Shown: piece after piece, positions 1-7,523 of the stretch
Numbering within the stretch: the stretch's first letter is position 1
How the letters are laid out: every line of letters begins with the position of its first letter
Source: an uncultured Desulfovibrio sp.
GTDB lineage: Bacteria; Desulfobacterota; Desulfovibrionia; Desulfovibrionales; Desulfovibrionaceae
Length of the DNA: 23,001 nt
Direction: 5' to 3'
Assembly (NCBI GenBank): GCA_900553145.1
Contig: USCL01000020.1
Span: 1 to 23,001, forward strand
The notes under the pieces: model-generated
Told to the model about the DNA's origin: nothing
Seen by the model: only the letters and a program-made list of their open reading frames with translations
Database searches by the model: none
Translations under genes and position numbers: made by a program

Positions 1-141
1 CACATTGCGGTACACGGTGGCCTGATTAAGCGATTCCACCGCCAGCCGCCCGTTTTCCAGTATCTCCTCAATGCCGAGCGGGCGATCCTGTTGGCAAAAA
101 ACCTGCTCGATCGCCGCCCGCTGTGATGTCTTCCGCTTCAT
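1..141 (-). CDS. zur: Fur-family metalloregulator, N-terminal part (probably Zur)
   Basis: Reading the minus strand from the ATG at 141-139 gives 47 codons that run off the window edge. The peptide begins MKRKTSQRAAIEQVF, continues with a DRPLGIEEIL segment and ends SLNQATVYRNV. This is the winged-helix DNA-binding start of the Fur family: the QRxAI helix, then the ATVYRN recognition-helix signature. A GAGG ribosome-binding site lies about nine bases upstream. The gene is divergent from znuACB and shares its upstream region with it, which by known family practice points to the zinc-responsive member Zur rather than Fur or PerR. The metal-binding C-terminal domain is outside the window, so metal specificity cannot be read directly. 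The family call is firm; the Zur assignment is from context. Confidence 0.8.
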   Translation of the reverse strand, partial: MKRKTSQRAAIEQVFCQQDRPLGIEEILENGRLAVESLNQATVYRNV

Positions 142-204
142 TCCGCACACCTCATGCGCGTATCAACCTCTGTGTTCCATGTCATCCCGATCGCCGCCCG
201 CCTC

Positions 205-233
205 TTGACACCTCGTGCGGCAAGCAGTAATTG
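205..233 (+). promoter_or_regulatory. Candidate sigma-70 promoter of znuACB
   Basis: A perfect -35 box TTGACA lies at 205-210. Seventeen bases later comes TAATTG (228-233), a weak -10 match. The expected transcription start is around 240, about 50 bases before the znuA start codon. The -10 overlaps the inverted repeat proposed as the Zur operator. The -10 element is poor, so confidence is moderate. Confidence 0.4.
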
Positions 234-249
234 CAAATGCCTTCGCAAT
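230..249. promoter_or_regulatory. Candidate Zur operator (inverted repeat)
   Basis: ATTGC at 230-234 and GCAAT at 245-249 form an inverted repeat with a 10-base spacer. It sits in the AT-richer part of the intergenic region between the Fur-family gene and znuA and overlaps the proposed -10 box. Its position is what a zinc-repressed operator would have. The sequence is not a recognised Zur consensus, so this is an inference from place and symmetry. Confidence 0.35.
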
Positions 250-289
250 AGCAATAAGCCATCCACGGCTTTCCCGCAAGGAGTCCCAT

Positions 290-1210
290 ATGCGCAAAAC
301 CATCGCCGGAATCGTATTCCTCATGACCGTTACGCTGCTGTGCGGCGCCGCCTTCGCCCAGACCCGGGTACTCGCCACCACCTTCCCCGTCTACCAGATC
401 GTCCACAATGTCGTGCGGGACGTGCCGGGCATGGAGGTGCAGCTCATGCTTCCCGCACAGGCCGGATGCCCCCACGATTACGCCCTCACGCCGCAGGACG
501 TGGGCAAGCTGGCGCAGGCCGACGTCCTCGTCGTCAACGGGCTCGGCATGGAGGCCATCCTCGGCTCGCCCTCGGCGCGCTCCAAGAAGGAGCTCCGCAC
601 CGTAGACGCCTCCAAGGGCATCTCCGGGCTGCTCCCCTATACGGACGAGGAAACGGCGCACGAGGGGCATGAAGGGCACCATCATGGCGGCATGAACCCC
701 CACCTGTTCGCCAGCCCCCGCATGGCCGCGCAGATGGCCCGTTCCATCGCGGGGCAGCTTGCCGATCTCGATCCCGGCAATGCGGCGGCGTACTGGTCCA
801 ACGGTGAAAACTACGCCCGGACGCTTGACGCGCTGGCCGACGAGTTCGCCGCGCTCGGCGGCAAACTGAAGAACAACCGCATCATCACCCAGCACGGGGT
901 ATTCGATTATCTGGCGCGCGACATGGGCCTTGAGGTGGCCGCGGTCATTCAGGCGGACGACACGCAGGCACCTTCCGCCTCCGATATGATGAAGCTCGTC
1001 AAGGCCATCCGCGGCCGACATGTCGGAGCCATCTTCACCGAGCCGCAGTACCCGGACAAAATCGCCGCAACGCTGTCCCGCGAAACCGGCGTCGCCACGG
1101 CCAAGCTGGACCCCGTCGCCACGGGGCCGGCCATCGCGCCGCTGGACTACTATGAAAAAACCATGCGCGCCAACCTGCATACGCTGGAGAGCACCCTTGG
1201 AACCAACTAA
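290..1210 (+). CDS. znuA: Zinc ABC transporter, periplasmic zinc-binding protein ZnuA
   Basis: A cluster A-I metal-binding lipoprotein-like/ZnuA protein of 306 residues that captures Zn2+ in the periplasm and hands it to the ZnuB permease. The start at 290 is chosen over an upstream in-frame ATG at 215 because AAGGAG (278-283) precedes it and because it gives a clean signal peptide (residues 1-23, cleavage after AAFA). A short His-rich loop at 124-132 (HEGHEGHHH) is typical of zinc rather than manganese members. The expected metal ligands are visible: His62 in CPHDYA, His138 in GMNPHLF, His202 in TQHGVF and Asp274 in KLDPVA. The gene overlaps znuC by 14 bases and lies divergent from the Fur-family gene. 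Family and zinc specificity are well supported; transport itself is inferred. Confidence 0.93.
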   Translation: MRKTIAGIVFLMTVTLLCGAAFAQTRVLATTFPVYQIVHNVVRDVPGMEVQLMLPAQAGCPHDYALTPQDVGKLAQADVLVVNGLGMEAILGSPSARSKKELRTVDASKGISGLLPYTDEETAHEGHEGHHHGGMNPHLFASPRMAAQMARSIAGQLADLDPGNAAAYWSNGENYARTLDALADEFAALGGKLKNNRIITQHGVFDYLARDMGLEVAAVIQADDTQAPSASDMMKLVKAIRGRHVGAIFTEPQYPDKIAATLSRETGVATAKLDPVATGPAIAPLDYYEKTMRANLHTLESTLGTN

Positions 1211-1964
1211 CGCCGTCGTCTTCCGCGACGTATCCGTGCGCCGGAGCGGGCTCGACATCCTTGACCGCGTCAACGCCACGGTCCCGCAGGGAAGCTGCAC
1301 CGTCATCGTGGGCCCCAACGGCGCGGGCAAGACCACGCTCATCCTCGCCCTTATCGGCGAGATGCGCTACGGCGGGGCCATCAGCGTCATGGCGGGCAGG
1401 AGCGGGAACCCCCTGCGGCTCGGTTATGTGCCGCAGCGCATCAGCATCGACAGGGGGATGCCGCTCACGGTCATGGAATTCCTTGTCATGGGCATCCAGA
1501 AACGCCCCCTCTGGCTCGGCATCCGCCCCTCGCTGAAGGAGCACTCGCTCGAGCTCCTTTCGATGGTCAAGGCCGAACACCTCGCCCCCCGGCGGCTTGG
1601 CGACCTGTCCGGCGGCGAAATGCAGCGCGTCCTGCTTGCCCTCGCCCTGCAGCAGGAACCGGAACTGCTCGTGCTGGACGAACCTTCCGCCGGGGTGGAC
1701 TTTCAGGGCGAGCACCTGTTTTGCGAGCTGCTGGACGAACTGCGCGCCGCCAACGGGTTTACGCAGCTCATGGTCAGCCACGATCTCGGCATGGTCTTCC
1801 ACCACGCCACGCACGTCATCTGCCTCAAACGGCATGTCTTCGCGGAGGGAACGCCCGACGAGGTTCTGACGCAGGAAAACCTCATGGCGCTGTTCGGCAT
1901 GCACATGGGCCTCATCAACCCGCACGCTCCCGCCGCAACCCAGCCCAAGGACAACCATGCTTGA
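1197..1964 (+). CDS. znuC: Zinc ABC transporter, ATP-binding protein ZnuC
   Basis: The cytoplasmic ATPase of the zinc importer, 255 residues. All ABC motifs are present in order: Walker A GPNGAGKT (39-46), Q-loop YVPQR (77-81), signature LSGGE (137-141), Walker B LLVLDE (157-162) and H-loop His195. The start is a TTG at 1197, inside the end of znuA, with GGAGAG seven bases upstream. No ATG or GTG lies between it and the first beta-strand (NAVVFRDV), and an ATG further upstream at 1020 would add about 59 residues that are only znuA read out of frame. The rare TTG and the 14-base overlap suggest translation coupled to znuA. It overlaps znuB by 8 bases. Confidence 0.92.
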   Translation: MEPTNAVVFRDVSVRRSGLDILDRVNATVPQGSCTVIVGPNGAGKTTLILALIGEMRYGGAISVMAGRSGNPLRLGYVPQRISIDRGMPLTVMEFLVMGIQKRPLWLGIRPSLKEHSLELLSMVKAEHLAPRRLGDLSGGEMQRVLLALALQQEPELLVLDEPSAGVDFQGEHLFCELLDELRAANGFTQLMVSHDLGMVFHHATHVICLKRHVFAEGTPDEVLTQENLMALFGMHMGLINPHAPAATQPKDNHA

Positions 1965-2823
1965 TCTCGCGCCGCTCTACCACCTCGTGGCCCTGCTCCC
2001 CTTCGAGTGCCTGCAGGCCGGCTTCATGCAGCAGGCGCTCGTGGCCCTGATCCTGCTCGCGCCCATGGCGGCGACCATGGGCGTACAGGTCGTCAGTTTC
2101 CGCATGGCCTTCTTTTCCGACGCCATCAGCCATTCGGCCTTCGCGGGCGTGGCGCTCGGCTTGATCTTTTCCATCAACCCGCACGTCGCCATGCCGGTCT
2201 TCGGCATCCTCGTCGGGCTCGGCATCATGGCCGTCCAACGGAACAGCGCCCTCTCCTCGGACACGATCATCGGCGTATTTTTCTCGGCGGTCATGGCCTT
2301 CGGCCTCGCCGTAGTCAGCCGGGACAACGCCGTGGCCCGGGATCTGCAGCAATTCCTCTACGGCGACATCCTGACGATCACGGAAACGGACATCCGCTGG
2401 CTCATCGGCCTGTTCGCCGCGCTGACGGCCTTTCAGATATGGGGCTACAACCGCCTGCTGTACATCGGGCTGAACCCCGTGGTCGCCAAGGCCCACCGCA
2501 TCAGGGTCTTTTTCTGGCAATACCTTTTCGCCGGGCTGCTCGCGCTGGTGGTGATGTTTTCGGTCTGGGCCGTGGGCGTCCTGCTGGTGACGGCGCTGCT
2601 CATCGTGCCCGCCGCCACGGCCCGCAACCTCGCCCGCACGGCCGGGGGCATGTTCTGGTGGTCGATCCTCGTCAGCGTGACCTCCGCCGTGGCGGGGCTG
2701 GTGCTCTCCGCGCAGGAGTGGGCCGGGACGGCCACCGGGGCGACCGTCGTCCTCGTCTCCTGCGGCTGGTTCCTGATGAGCGCCGTCCTCGCGTCCATCC
2801 GGGGGGAAGCCAGACGGCAGTAG
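1957..2823 (+). CDS. znuB: Zinc ABC transporter, membrane permease ZnuB
   Basis: An integral inner-membrane permease of 288 residues, ABC-3 family (ZnuB/MntB type), forming the channel through which ZnuC-driven Zn2+ import takes place. Hydrophobic segments repeat along the whole length. The family motif near the start is visible: VSFRMAFFSDAISHSAFAGVALG, followed by the QFLYGDIL and VVAKAHRI regions typical of ABC-3 permeases. The start ATG lies inside the last codons of znuC, preceded by AAGGA (1947-1951). It is the last gene of the operon; a plus-strand hairpin terminator lies about 250 bases downstream. Confidence 0.92.
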   Translation: MLDLAPLYHLVALLPFECLQAGFMQQALVALILLAPMAATMGVQVVSFRMAFFSDAISHSAFAGVALGLIFSINPHVAMPVFGILVGLGIMAVQRNSALSSDTIIGVFFSAVMAFGLAVVSRDNAVARDLQQFLYGDILTITETDIRWLIGLFAALTAFQIWGYNRLLYIGLNPVVAKAHRIRVFFWQYLFAGLLALVVMFSVWAVGVLLVTALLIVPAATARNLARTAGGMFWWSILVSVTSAVAGLVLSAQEWAGTATGATVVLVSCGWFLMSAVLASIRGEARRQ

Positions 2824-2908
2824 GCCATAGCGGCCCCCTTCCCCAAAACCGGGCGGCGGCGCACCGGAACCTCCCCCCGGCCCGCACGTTTCCCCTTCCG
2901 CAGCACAG

Positions 2909-2942
2909 AAAAACGCCCCGTTCCGTGAATCGGAGCGGGGCG
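2909..2942 (-). terminator. Hairpin terminator, minus strand
   Basis: A 12-bp stem (2914-2925 with 2931-2942, one G-T pair) with a five-base loop. On the minus strand it is followed by five T (complement of 2909-2913). It would stop transcripts coming from aspA about 170 bases past its stop codon. On the plus strand it has no T-tract. Confidence 0.6.
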
Positions 2943-3073
2943 GGCAACCGGGAGGAAGCATGGCCTTACCGGCAGCATATGGGCCGGGCGGACATCCGGG
3001 ATGCCGTAACCCTGTTTCTCAACCGTAGCGAAACGCTTCCGCACGGCCCAAAGCCGTATGCATTTGGGAAATG

Positions 3074-3120
3074 GCCGGAGACGGCCCCGGCAAGGGGACG
3101 CTCCGGCTTTTCCTTACTTT
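3074..3120 (+). terminator. Hairpin terminator of the znu operon, plus strand
   Basis: The outer stem GCCGGAG (3074-3080) pairs with CTCCGGC (3101-3107), and an inner CCCC/GGGG stem gives about 13 pairs in all. It is followed by TTTTCCTTACTTT. It lies directly against the aspA stop codon, so two convergent transcription units are separated here. Confidence 0.65.
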
Positions 3121-4502
3121 CTGTTGATCATATGCTCGGGAGCGAGGATGTCGTCAAGCTTCTCGCGGCTGAGGAGGTTCCGGGCGAGCACGATGTCGAT
3201 CACCGAACCATCGGTTTCGAGGGCTTCCTTGGCGATGGACGCGGACGTCTCATACCCGAGGTAGGGATTCAGGGCGGTGATGATGCCGATGCTGTTCTCG
3301 ACCATGCTGCGGCAACGTTCCCTGTTCGCCGTGATGCCGCTCACGCAGCGATCCTGCAGCGTCCGCATGGCCTGACGCAGACGGTGGATGCCGTTCGACA
3401 GCGAGAAGGCGATGATCGGCTCCATGACGTTCAATTCCAGCTGGCCCGCTTCCGCCGCCATGGTGATGGTCACGTCCTTGCCGATGATGTCGAAGGCCAC
3501 CTGCGACACCACCTCGGGGATGACCGGGTTGACCTTGCCCGGCATGATCGAGGAGCCGGGCTGCAGCCGGGGCAGGTTGATCTCGTTGATGCCCGTGCGC
3601 GGGCCGGAGGACAGCAGGCGCAGGTCGTTGCAAATCTTGGACAGCTTGACCGCGATGCGCTTGAGTACGCCGGACGTCTGTACATAGGCCCCGGTGTCCC
3701 ACGTCGCTTCGATGAGGTTGGTGGACAGCACCACCGGAATCCCGCTGACCTCGGCGAGGGCCTTCGAGGCGACTTCGGCGTAGCCCTTGGGCGCGTTGAT
3801 GCTCGTCCCGATGGCGGTGGCGCCGAGGTTGATCTCAAGCAGCAGCTTGCGGGATTCCTCAACGCGCAGGATGTCTTCACCGATGGTCGTCGCGTACGCC
3901 CCGAATTCCTGGCCGAGGGTCATGGGCACCGCGTCCTGCAGCTGCGTGCGGCCCATCTTGATGACGTCCGAAAACTCTTCGGACTTGGCCACGAACCCCT
4001 GCTGGAGGTAGGCCATATCGCCGGTCAACTGGCCGAGCATGGTATACAGGGCGATGCGCAGGGCCGTGGGGTAAATGTCGTTGGTGGACTGCGAGCAGTT
4101 CACGTGGTTGTTGGGATGGCAATACTCATATTCGCCCTTGCGGTGCCCCAGCAGCTCAAGGGCGCGGTTGGCGATCACCTCGTTGGCGTTCATATTGGTC
4201 GAAGTCCCCGCGCCGCCCTGAATGCAGTCGACGGGGAACTGATCGTGGAGCTTGCCCTCGATGATCTCGTCGCAAGCCGCGCAAATGGCGTCCCCGATCT
4301 CGCGGGGCAGCACGCCGAACCGCATGTTGGCGATGGCCGAGGCCTTCTTGACCAGACCGAGCGCCTTGATAAGTTCCGGGAAGCTGGCGATGCTCACGCC
4401 GGAAATCGGGAAGTTCTCGATCGCCCGATAGGTCTGGATTCCGTAATATGTATCGGAAGGGATGCGCATTTCACCCAAAAAATCATGTTCGAGACGAGGC
4501 AT
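3114..4502 (-). CDS. aspA: Aspartate ammonia-lyase (aspartase)
   Basis: Converts L-aspartate to fumarate and ammonia in the cytoplasm. The 462 residues match the aspartase/fumarase superfamily in length and motifs: GGAGTSTNMN (96-105), SQSTND (137-142), GRTQLQDAVPMTLGQEF (184-200) and the mobile catalytic-loop signature GSSIMPGKVNP (316-326). Aspartase rather than class II fumarase is favoured by YRAIENFPISG, DQFPVDCIQGG and the stretch KICNDLRLLSSGPRTGINEINLP, all close to E. coli AspA. AGGAG precedes the ATG. The gene is divergent from a LysR regulator with a shared promoter region. In an anaerobe the fumarate made here can feed fumarate respiration, but that use is inference. Confidence 0.93.
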   Translation of the reverse strand: MPRLEHDFLGEMRIPSDTYYGIQTYRAIENFPISGVSIASFPELIKALGLVKKASAIANMRFGVLPREIGDAICAACDEIIEGKLHDQFPVDCIQGGAGTSTNMNANEVIANRALELLGHRKGEYEYCHPNNHVNCSQSTNDIYPTALRIALYTMLGQLTGDMAYLQQGFVAKSEEFSDVIKMGRTQLQDAVPMTLGQEFGAYATTIGEDILRVEESRKLLLEINLGATAIGTSINAPKGYAEVASKALAEVSGIPVVLSTNLIEATWDTGAYVQTSGVLKRIAVKLSKICNDLRLLSSGPRTGINEINLPRLQPGSSIMPGKVNPVIPEVVSQVAFDIIGKDVTITMAAEAGQLELNVMEPIIAFSLSNGIHRLRQAMRTLQDRCVSGITANRERCRSMVENSIGIITALNPYLGYETSASIAKEALETDGSVIDIVLARNLLSREKLDDILAPEHMINRK

Positions 4503-4543
4503 GGACGTTTCTCCTGTTTGGTGCGAATACAGAACGTGACGTC

Positions 4544-4573
4544 ACTATAGGAAAGAGCCGGAGGAACTGGCAA
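4544..4573 (-). promoter_or_regulatory. Promoter of aspA with overlapping palindromes
   Basis: On the minus strand the -35 is TTGCCA (4573-4568) and the -10 is TATAGT (4549-4544), with an 18-base spacer. A perfect 10-bp palindrome GTGACGTCAC (4536-4545) covers the -10/start-site area. A second, GGCAATTGCC (4569-4578), covers the -35. CGAT-N5-ATCG lies at 4578-4590. These are good candidates for binding by the divergent LysR protein, though none is a full textbook T-N11-A site. Confidence 0.55.
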
Positions 4574-4619
4574 TTGCCGATTTCGTATCGCGTCATGATC
4601 AAAATGCATGGAGCCCCGC

Positions 4620-5504
4620 GTGGACCAGAAACTCCTTGAAGATTTCCTCAGCCTGTGCCGCCATAGAAGCTTTTCGCATGCCGCGCAGGAACGCAATGTC
4701 ACCCAACCCGCCTTCAGCCGCCGCATCCGGGCGCTGGAGGAATGGCTCGGCGTGGTCCTTTTCGACCGGACGGCCCTCCCCATCCGCCTTACGGCGCAGG
4801 GCGAGCAATTCCTGCCCGTCGCCCGCGACATCGTGGATCGCATGGACGGAGCCCGGCGGGAATTCGCGGCCGGAAACCGCTCCGACGGCACTGTCCGCCT
4901 CATAAGCCTGCCCACGCTCTCCATCAACGTGCTCCCGGATCTCCTTTTCCGGGTGCGGCAGGCGTGCGACCAGCTCCGCTTTGTGGTCAACCCCTTCCCT
5001 CAAAACGTGGAGGAACATTTCTGCGCGCTGATGGAGCATCAGGTCGATATGCTGCTCACCTACAGGCTGGACGAATACGAATCGGACAGCGAGTTCCTGT
5101 CGCACATCGAATCCGCCACCGTCGGGCGGGAACGCTTCCTCCCCGTCGTGGGCAGCGCGCTGGCGGAACGCCTTCCGGGCGCCTCCCCCCTCCCCTACCT
5201 TTCCTACAGCAACTTCTCCTTCGCCAACCGCATCATCCTCCCGCTCTATGAAAAAACGCCCTGCGAGCTGCAATCCGTCTATGAAAGCAGCCTGAGCGAA
5301 GGCATCGTCAAAATGCTGGAAAAGGGCATCGGCATGGCATGGGTTCCGGAAACGCTGGTAAGCGAGCAACTGAAACGCGGCACCATCCGGCGCATATGGG
5401 AAGACCGCCCGGACCTCAGCGTGGAGGTGGACATCAAGCTCTACCGCAACAAAACCGTCCATCGCGCCGCCATCGAAACATTCTGGAAAGCCATCCACGC
5501 CTAA
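4620..5504 (+). CDS. LysR-family transcriptional regulator
   Basis: A LysR-type regulator of 294 residues: a winged helix-turn-helix at about 5-65 (SFSHAAQERNVTQPAFSRRIRAL region) followed by a periplasmic-binding-protein-like effector domain. A GTG start at 4620 is preferred because GGAG (4610-4613) lies six bases upstream; the ATG at 4608, four codons earlier, has no ribosome-binding site. The NVTQPAFSRRIRALE run resembles the E. coli HypT/YjiE-like branch, but effector specificity cannot be deduced. The gene is divergent from aspA, so by the usual LysR pattern it probably controls aspA and itself. It ends convergently with the permease, sharing a bidirectional terminator. Confidence 0.88.
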   Translation: MDQKLLEDFLSLCRHRSFSHAAQERNVTQPAFSRRIRALEEWLGVVLFDRTALPIRLTAQGEQFLPVARDIVDRMDGARREFAAGNRSDGTVRLISLPTLSINVLPDLLFRVRQACDQLRFVVNPFPQNVEEHFCALMEHQVDMLLTYRLDEYESDSEFLSHIESATVGRERFLPVVGSALAERLPGASPLPYLSYSNFSFANRIILPLYEKTPCELQSVYESSLSEGIVKMLEKGIGMAWVPETLVSEQLKRGTIRRIWEDRPDLSVEVDIKLYRNKTVHRAAIETFWKAIHA

Positions 5505-5546
5505 GCCCCGTCAAGGCGCAATCTCCGATCACCCGCCGCAAGGCCA

Positions 5547-5584
5547 TAAAAAAGCCGGGACCGTCATGAACGGTCCCGGCTTTT
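5547..5584. terminator. Bidirectional terminator between lysR-type gene and permease
   Basis: A perfect 11-bp stem (5554-5564 with 5570-5580) with a five-base loop. It has T4 after it on the plus strand and six A before it (5548-5553), which form a T-tract on the minus strand. It serves both convergent genes. Confidence 0.85.
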
Positions 5585-5609
5585 CGTGTCGGGTTAGGGG
5601 AGGGAGTGC

Positions 5610-7127
5610 CTAACCCAATTCAACAGCGGACTTGGCGTCGTCTTCTTCAAAGACTTCTTCCTCGGCATCCTTCGGGGTGAAGAGCAGGGGACGGTCGGCC
5701 GTTCCAAGGAGCATATACTGCATTCTCGTTTCAGGGATGGCGCGCAGTTCGGAAGCGCGGCTGAAGTAGAAGCAGGCACCGATGGCCACCCATGCGAGCA
5801 GCATAATCCACGATTCGACACCGATAGCCGCCGGGGAACCGGGCACGGCCAGCATGAGGAAGCAGGCGATGGAGGTCAGCGCGCCGACCACGGCCACGGA
5901 CTTGCTCCACCACGGGGTCTGGGCGGCGAACTTGGTGGCGTACTTGTAGACGACGAGGCAGGTGGAGAGGTAGGCAAGCGCGGTGCCCATAGCGGACATG
6001 TCGACGATCCAGTTGAGGGCGGAGCGGCCGAAGAAAGGCGCGATGAGGGTCAGGCCGAGGGTGAACAGAACCGCGTTGGTCGGGGTACCGTACTTGGGGT
6101 GCACCTTCAGGAACCAGGGGTGCAGGAACTTGCCGCGGCCCATGCTGAACAGCAGGCGCGTGGTGGCCATGAAGAAGCCGTTCATCCCGGTGAGGATGCC
6201 AGCGAGCACGGGGATGGCGAGGATCATGCCGCCGAAGCGTCCGAAGGCCATGTCGGCCACAGCGCCGGTAGCCCACGTGTGGTTCTGACCAAGCAGGTCA
6301 GTATAGGGAATGATGATGGACACGGAGAGCAGAACGAGGGCATACAACGTCGCGCCGCACACGATGGAATTCAGCATCAGACGGCGGGACTTTTCAGGCG
6401 GGAAGTCGAATTCTTCAGCGGTCTGGGGAATGGTGTCGAAACCGACGAACAACCAGGGCGTAATCGCCACGATGGAGATGACGCAAGCCCAGGGCGAGCG
6501 GCCTTCGGCGAACATGGGCACCAGGTTGTCAAGCGAGGCGGTGGAAGTGGAGAAGGAGCCCACGGTCAGGATAAGCACGCCGGCCACCAGCGCAAAGGCG
6601 AGGATGAGCTGGATGCTGCTGGCGAAGTCCATGCCGCGATAGTTCATGTACCCGAAGAAAAGGAAGGCGCAGGTCATCATAACCAGCTCGCCGGCGTACA
6701 CGTCCCAACCGGCTACGCTGTACAGATACCCCACGTCGAACACGCCCGGCAGCAGGGCGCGGCTGAGGAGGGCCAGCGCGGTGCCGTTAGCGGCGATGAC
6801 GCAAAGGTAACCGAGGATGAGCGCCCATCCGCAAATAAAGGCCCACGTTTTGCCGAAGCCGACATAGGCGTAGGTGAACGCGCCGCCGGCCACGGGGTAC
6901 GCCTTGACGAGGATGCTGTAGGCGAGGGCGACGAAGCACAGGAGGCCGCCGCCGATAATGAAAGCCAAAATACTGCCGATAGGACCCGCATCGGGAAGGA
7001 AACGCGCCCCGGGAAGGACGAAGCAGCCCCAACCGATGATGGCGCCCACGGCAAGAGCCCAAACTTCAGCCGGGCTCATCGTTTTCTTCAGTTCTTCGCG
7101 TCCGCTTTCAACATGTTCGTTGCTCAT
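5610..7127 (-). CDS. APC-family amino-acid permease
   Basis: An inner-membrane amino acid/polyamine/organocation transporter of 505 residues with about twelve hydrophobic segments. TM1 carries the family motif GAIIGWGCFVLPG (28-40). AYPVAGGAFTYAYVGFGKTWAFICGW follows in TM2-3, and a PQTAEEFDFPPEKSRR loop is typical of the superfamily. The C-terminus is a short acidic tail (EEEVFEEDD). The start at 7127 (ATG, GAGGG ten bases upstream) is preferred over an in-frame TTG at 7160 that adds eleven residues. Substrate is not readable from sequence. The gene sits behind a sigma-54-type promoter with three upstream palindromes and near aspA, so an amino acid is likely the cargo; aspartate or glutamate is only a guess. 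Confidence 0.85.
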   Translation of the reverse strand: MSNEHVESGREELKKTMSPAEVWALAVGAIIGWGCFVLPGARFLPDAGPIGSILAFIIGGGLLCFVALAYSILVKAYPVAGGAFTYAYVGFGKTWAFICGWALILGYLCVIAANGTALALLSRALLPGVFDVGYLYSVAGWDVYAGELVMMTCAFLFFGYMNYRGMDFASSIQLILAFALVAGVLILTVGSFSTSTASLDNLVPMFAEGRSPWACVISIVAITPWLFVGFDTIPQTAEEFDFPPEKSRRLMLNSIVCGATLYALVLLSVSIIIPYTDLLGQNHTWATGAVADMAFGRFGGMILAIPVLAGILTGMNGFFMATTRLLFSMGRGKFLHPWFLKVHPKYGTPTNAVLFTLGLTLIAPFFGRSALNWIVDMSAMGTALAYLSTCLVVYKYATKFAAQTPWWSKSVAVVGALTSIACFLMLAVPGSPAAIGVESWIMLLAWVAIGACFYFSRASELRAIPETRMQYMLLGTADRPLLFTPKDAEEEVFEEDDAKSAVELG

Positions 7128-7280
7128 GACCAAAAGTCCCTCTTTGTCTTGGCGTTTCAAGAGTGGTTCCTTCGCGCTCTTTTTCGTTCACCGCCGCATT
7201 CCGGCTTTGAACGAAAAAGGACGCATCATCCAAAAACTCTATTGGAACGTCGGGATTGTTCCCGAAGGCACTAAGTCTTT

Positions 7281-7296
7281 AGCAAGTGCCGAGCCA
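7281..7296 (-). promoter_or_regulatory. Sigma-54 (RpoN) -24/-12 promoter of the permease
   Basis: The minus strand reads TGGCTCG-GCAC-TTGCT. Against the consensus TGGCACG-N4-TTGCW it has a single mismatch, and the invariant GG-N10-GC spacing is exact. The start site would be near 7271, giving a leader of about 143 bases. Palindromic sites 120-235 bases upstream are where an enhancer-binding activator would sit. Confidence 0.62.
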
Positions 7297-7411
7297 AAAT
7301 CGCTGGAGGGGCATACCTGAGAGGTTTTTATTCATAGTAATCCCATGAAATACAAAAAAATATTTTTTCCGTTCCCTCAATAATCCCCTAGAAAGTTCTT
7401 TTCATCACAAC

Positions 7412-7427
7412 GAGACATGAATGTCCC
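7412..7427. promoter_or_regulatory. Palindromic upstream site 1 (GAGACA-N4-TGTCCC)
   Basis: One of three related 16-bp inverted repeats. One arm differs by one base from the perfect copy at 7508. It lies closest to the -24/-12 promoter, with its centre about 131 bases upstream of the promoter centre. Confidence 0.5.
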
Positions 7428-7489
7428 GCAAAAAATGTATTTTCCTGTATCTCGTTTGTTTTTAGTTGGTTAAGTATTAGTACCCTCAT

Positions 7490-7505
7490 GGGGCATTTTT
7501 GTCCC
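7490..7505. promoter_or_regulatory. Palindromic upstream site 2 (GGGGCA-N4-TGTCCC)
   Basis: The second copy, with one arm mismatch and a TTTT spacer. Its centre is 18 bases from site 3, a spacing of close to two helical turns that would allow cooperative binding of two dimers. Confidence 0.5.
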
Positions 7506-7507
7506 AC

Positions 7508-7523
7508 GGGACATTTTTGTCCC
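7508..7523. promoter_or_regulatory. Palindromic upstream site 3 (GGGACA-N4-TGTCCC, perfect arms)
   Basis: The third copy, with perfectly complementary six-base arms around TTTT. Tandem with site 2, this looks like an enhancer-type activator site for a sigma-54-dependent activator not encoded in the window. Confidence 0.52.

Noticed and set aside
182..1342. 386-residue minus-strand open frame opposite znuA
   Set aside because: It is antisense to znuA, whose signal peptide, His-loop and ligands are clear; the minus translation has no family features.
2007..4550. 847-residue plus-strand open frame over znuB and aspA
   Set aside because: It overlaps two well-supported genes in other frames and is an artefact of high GC at third positions.
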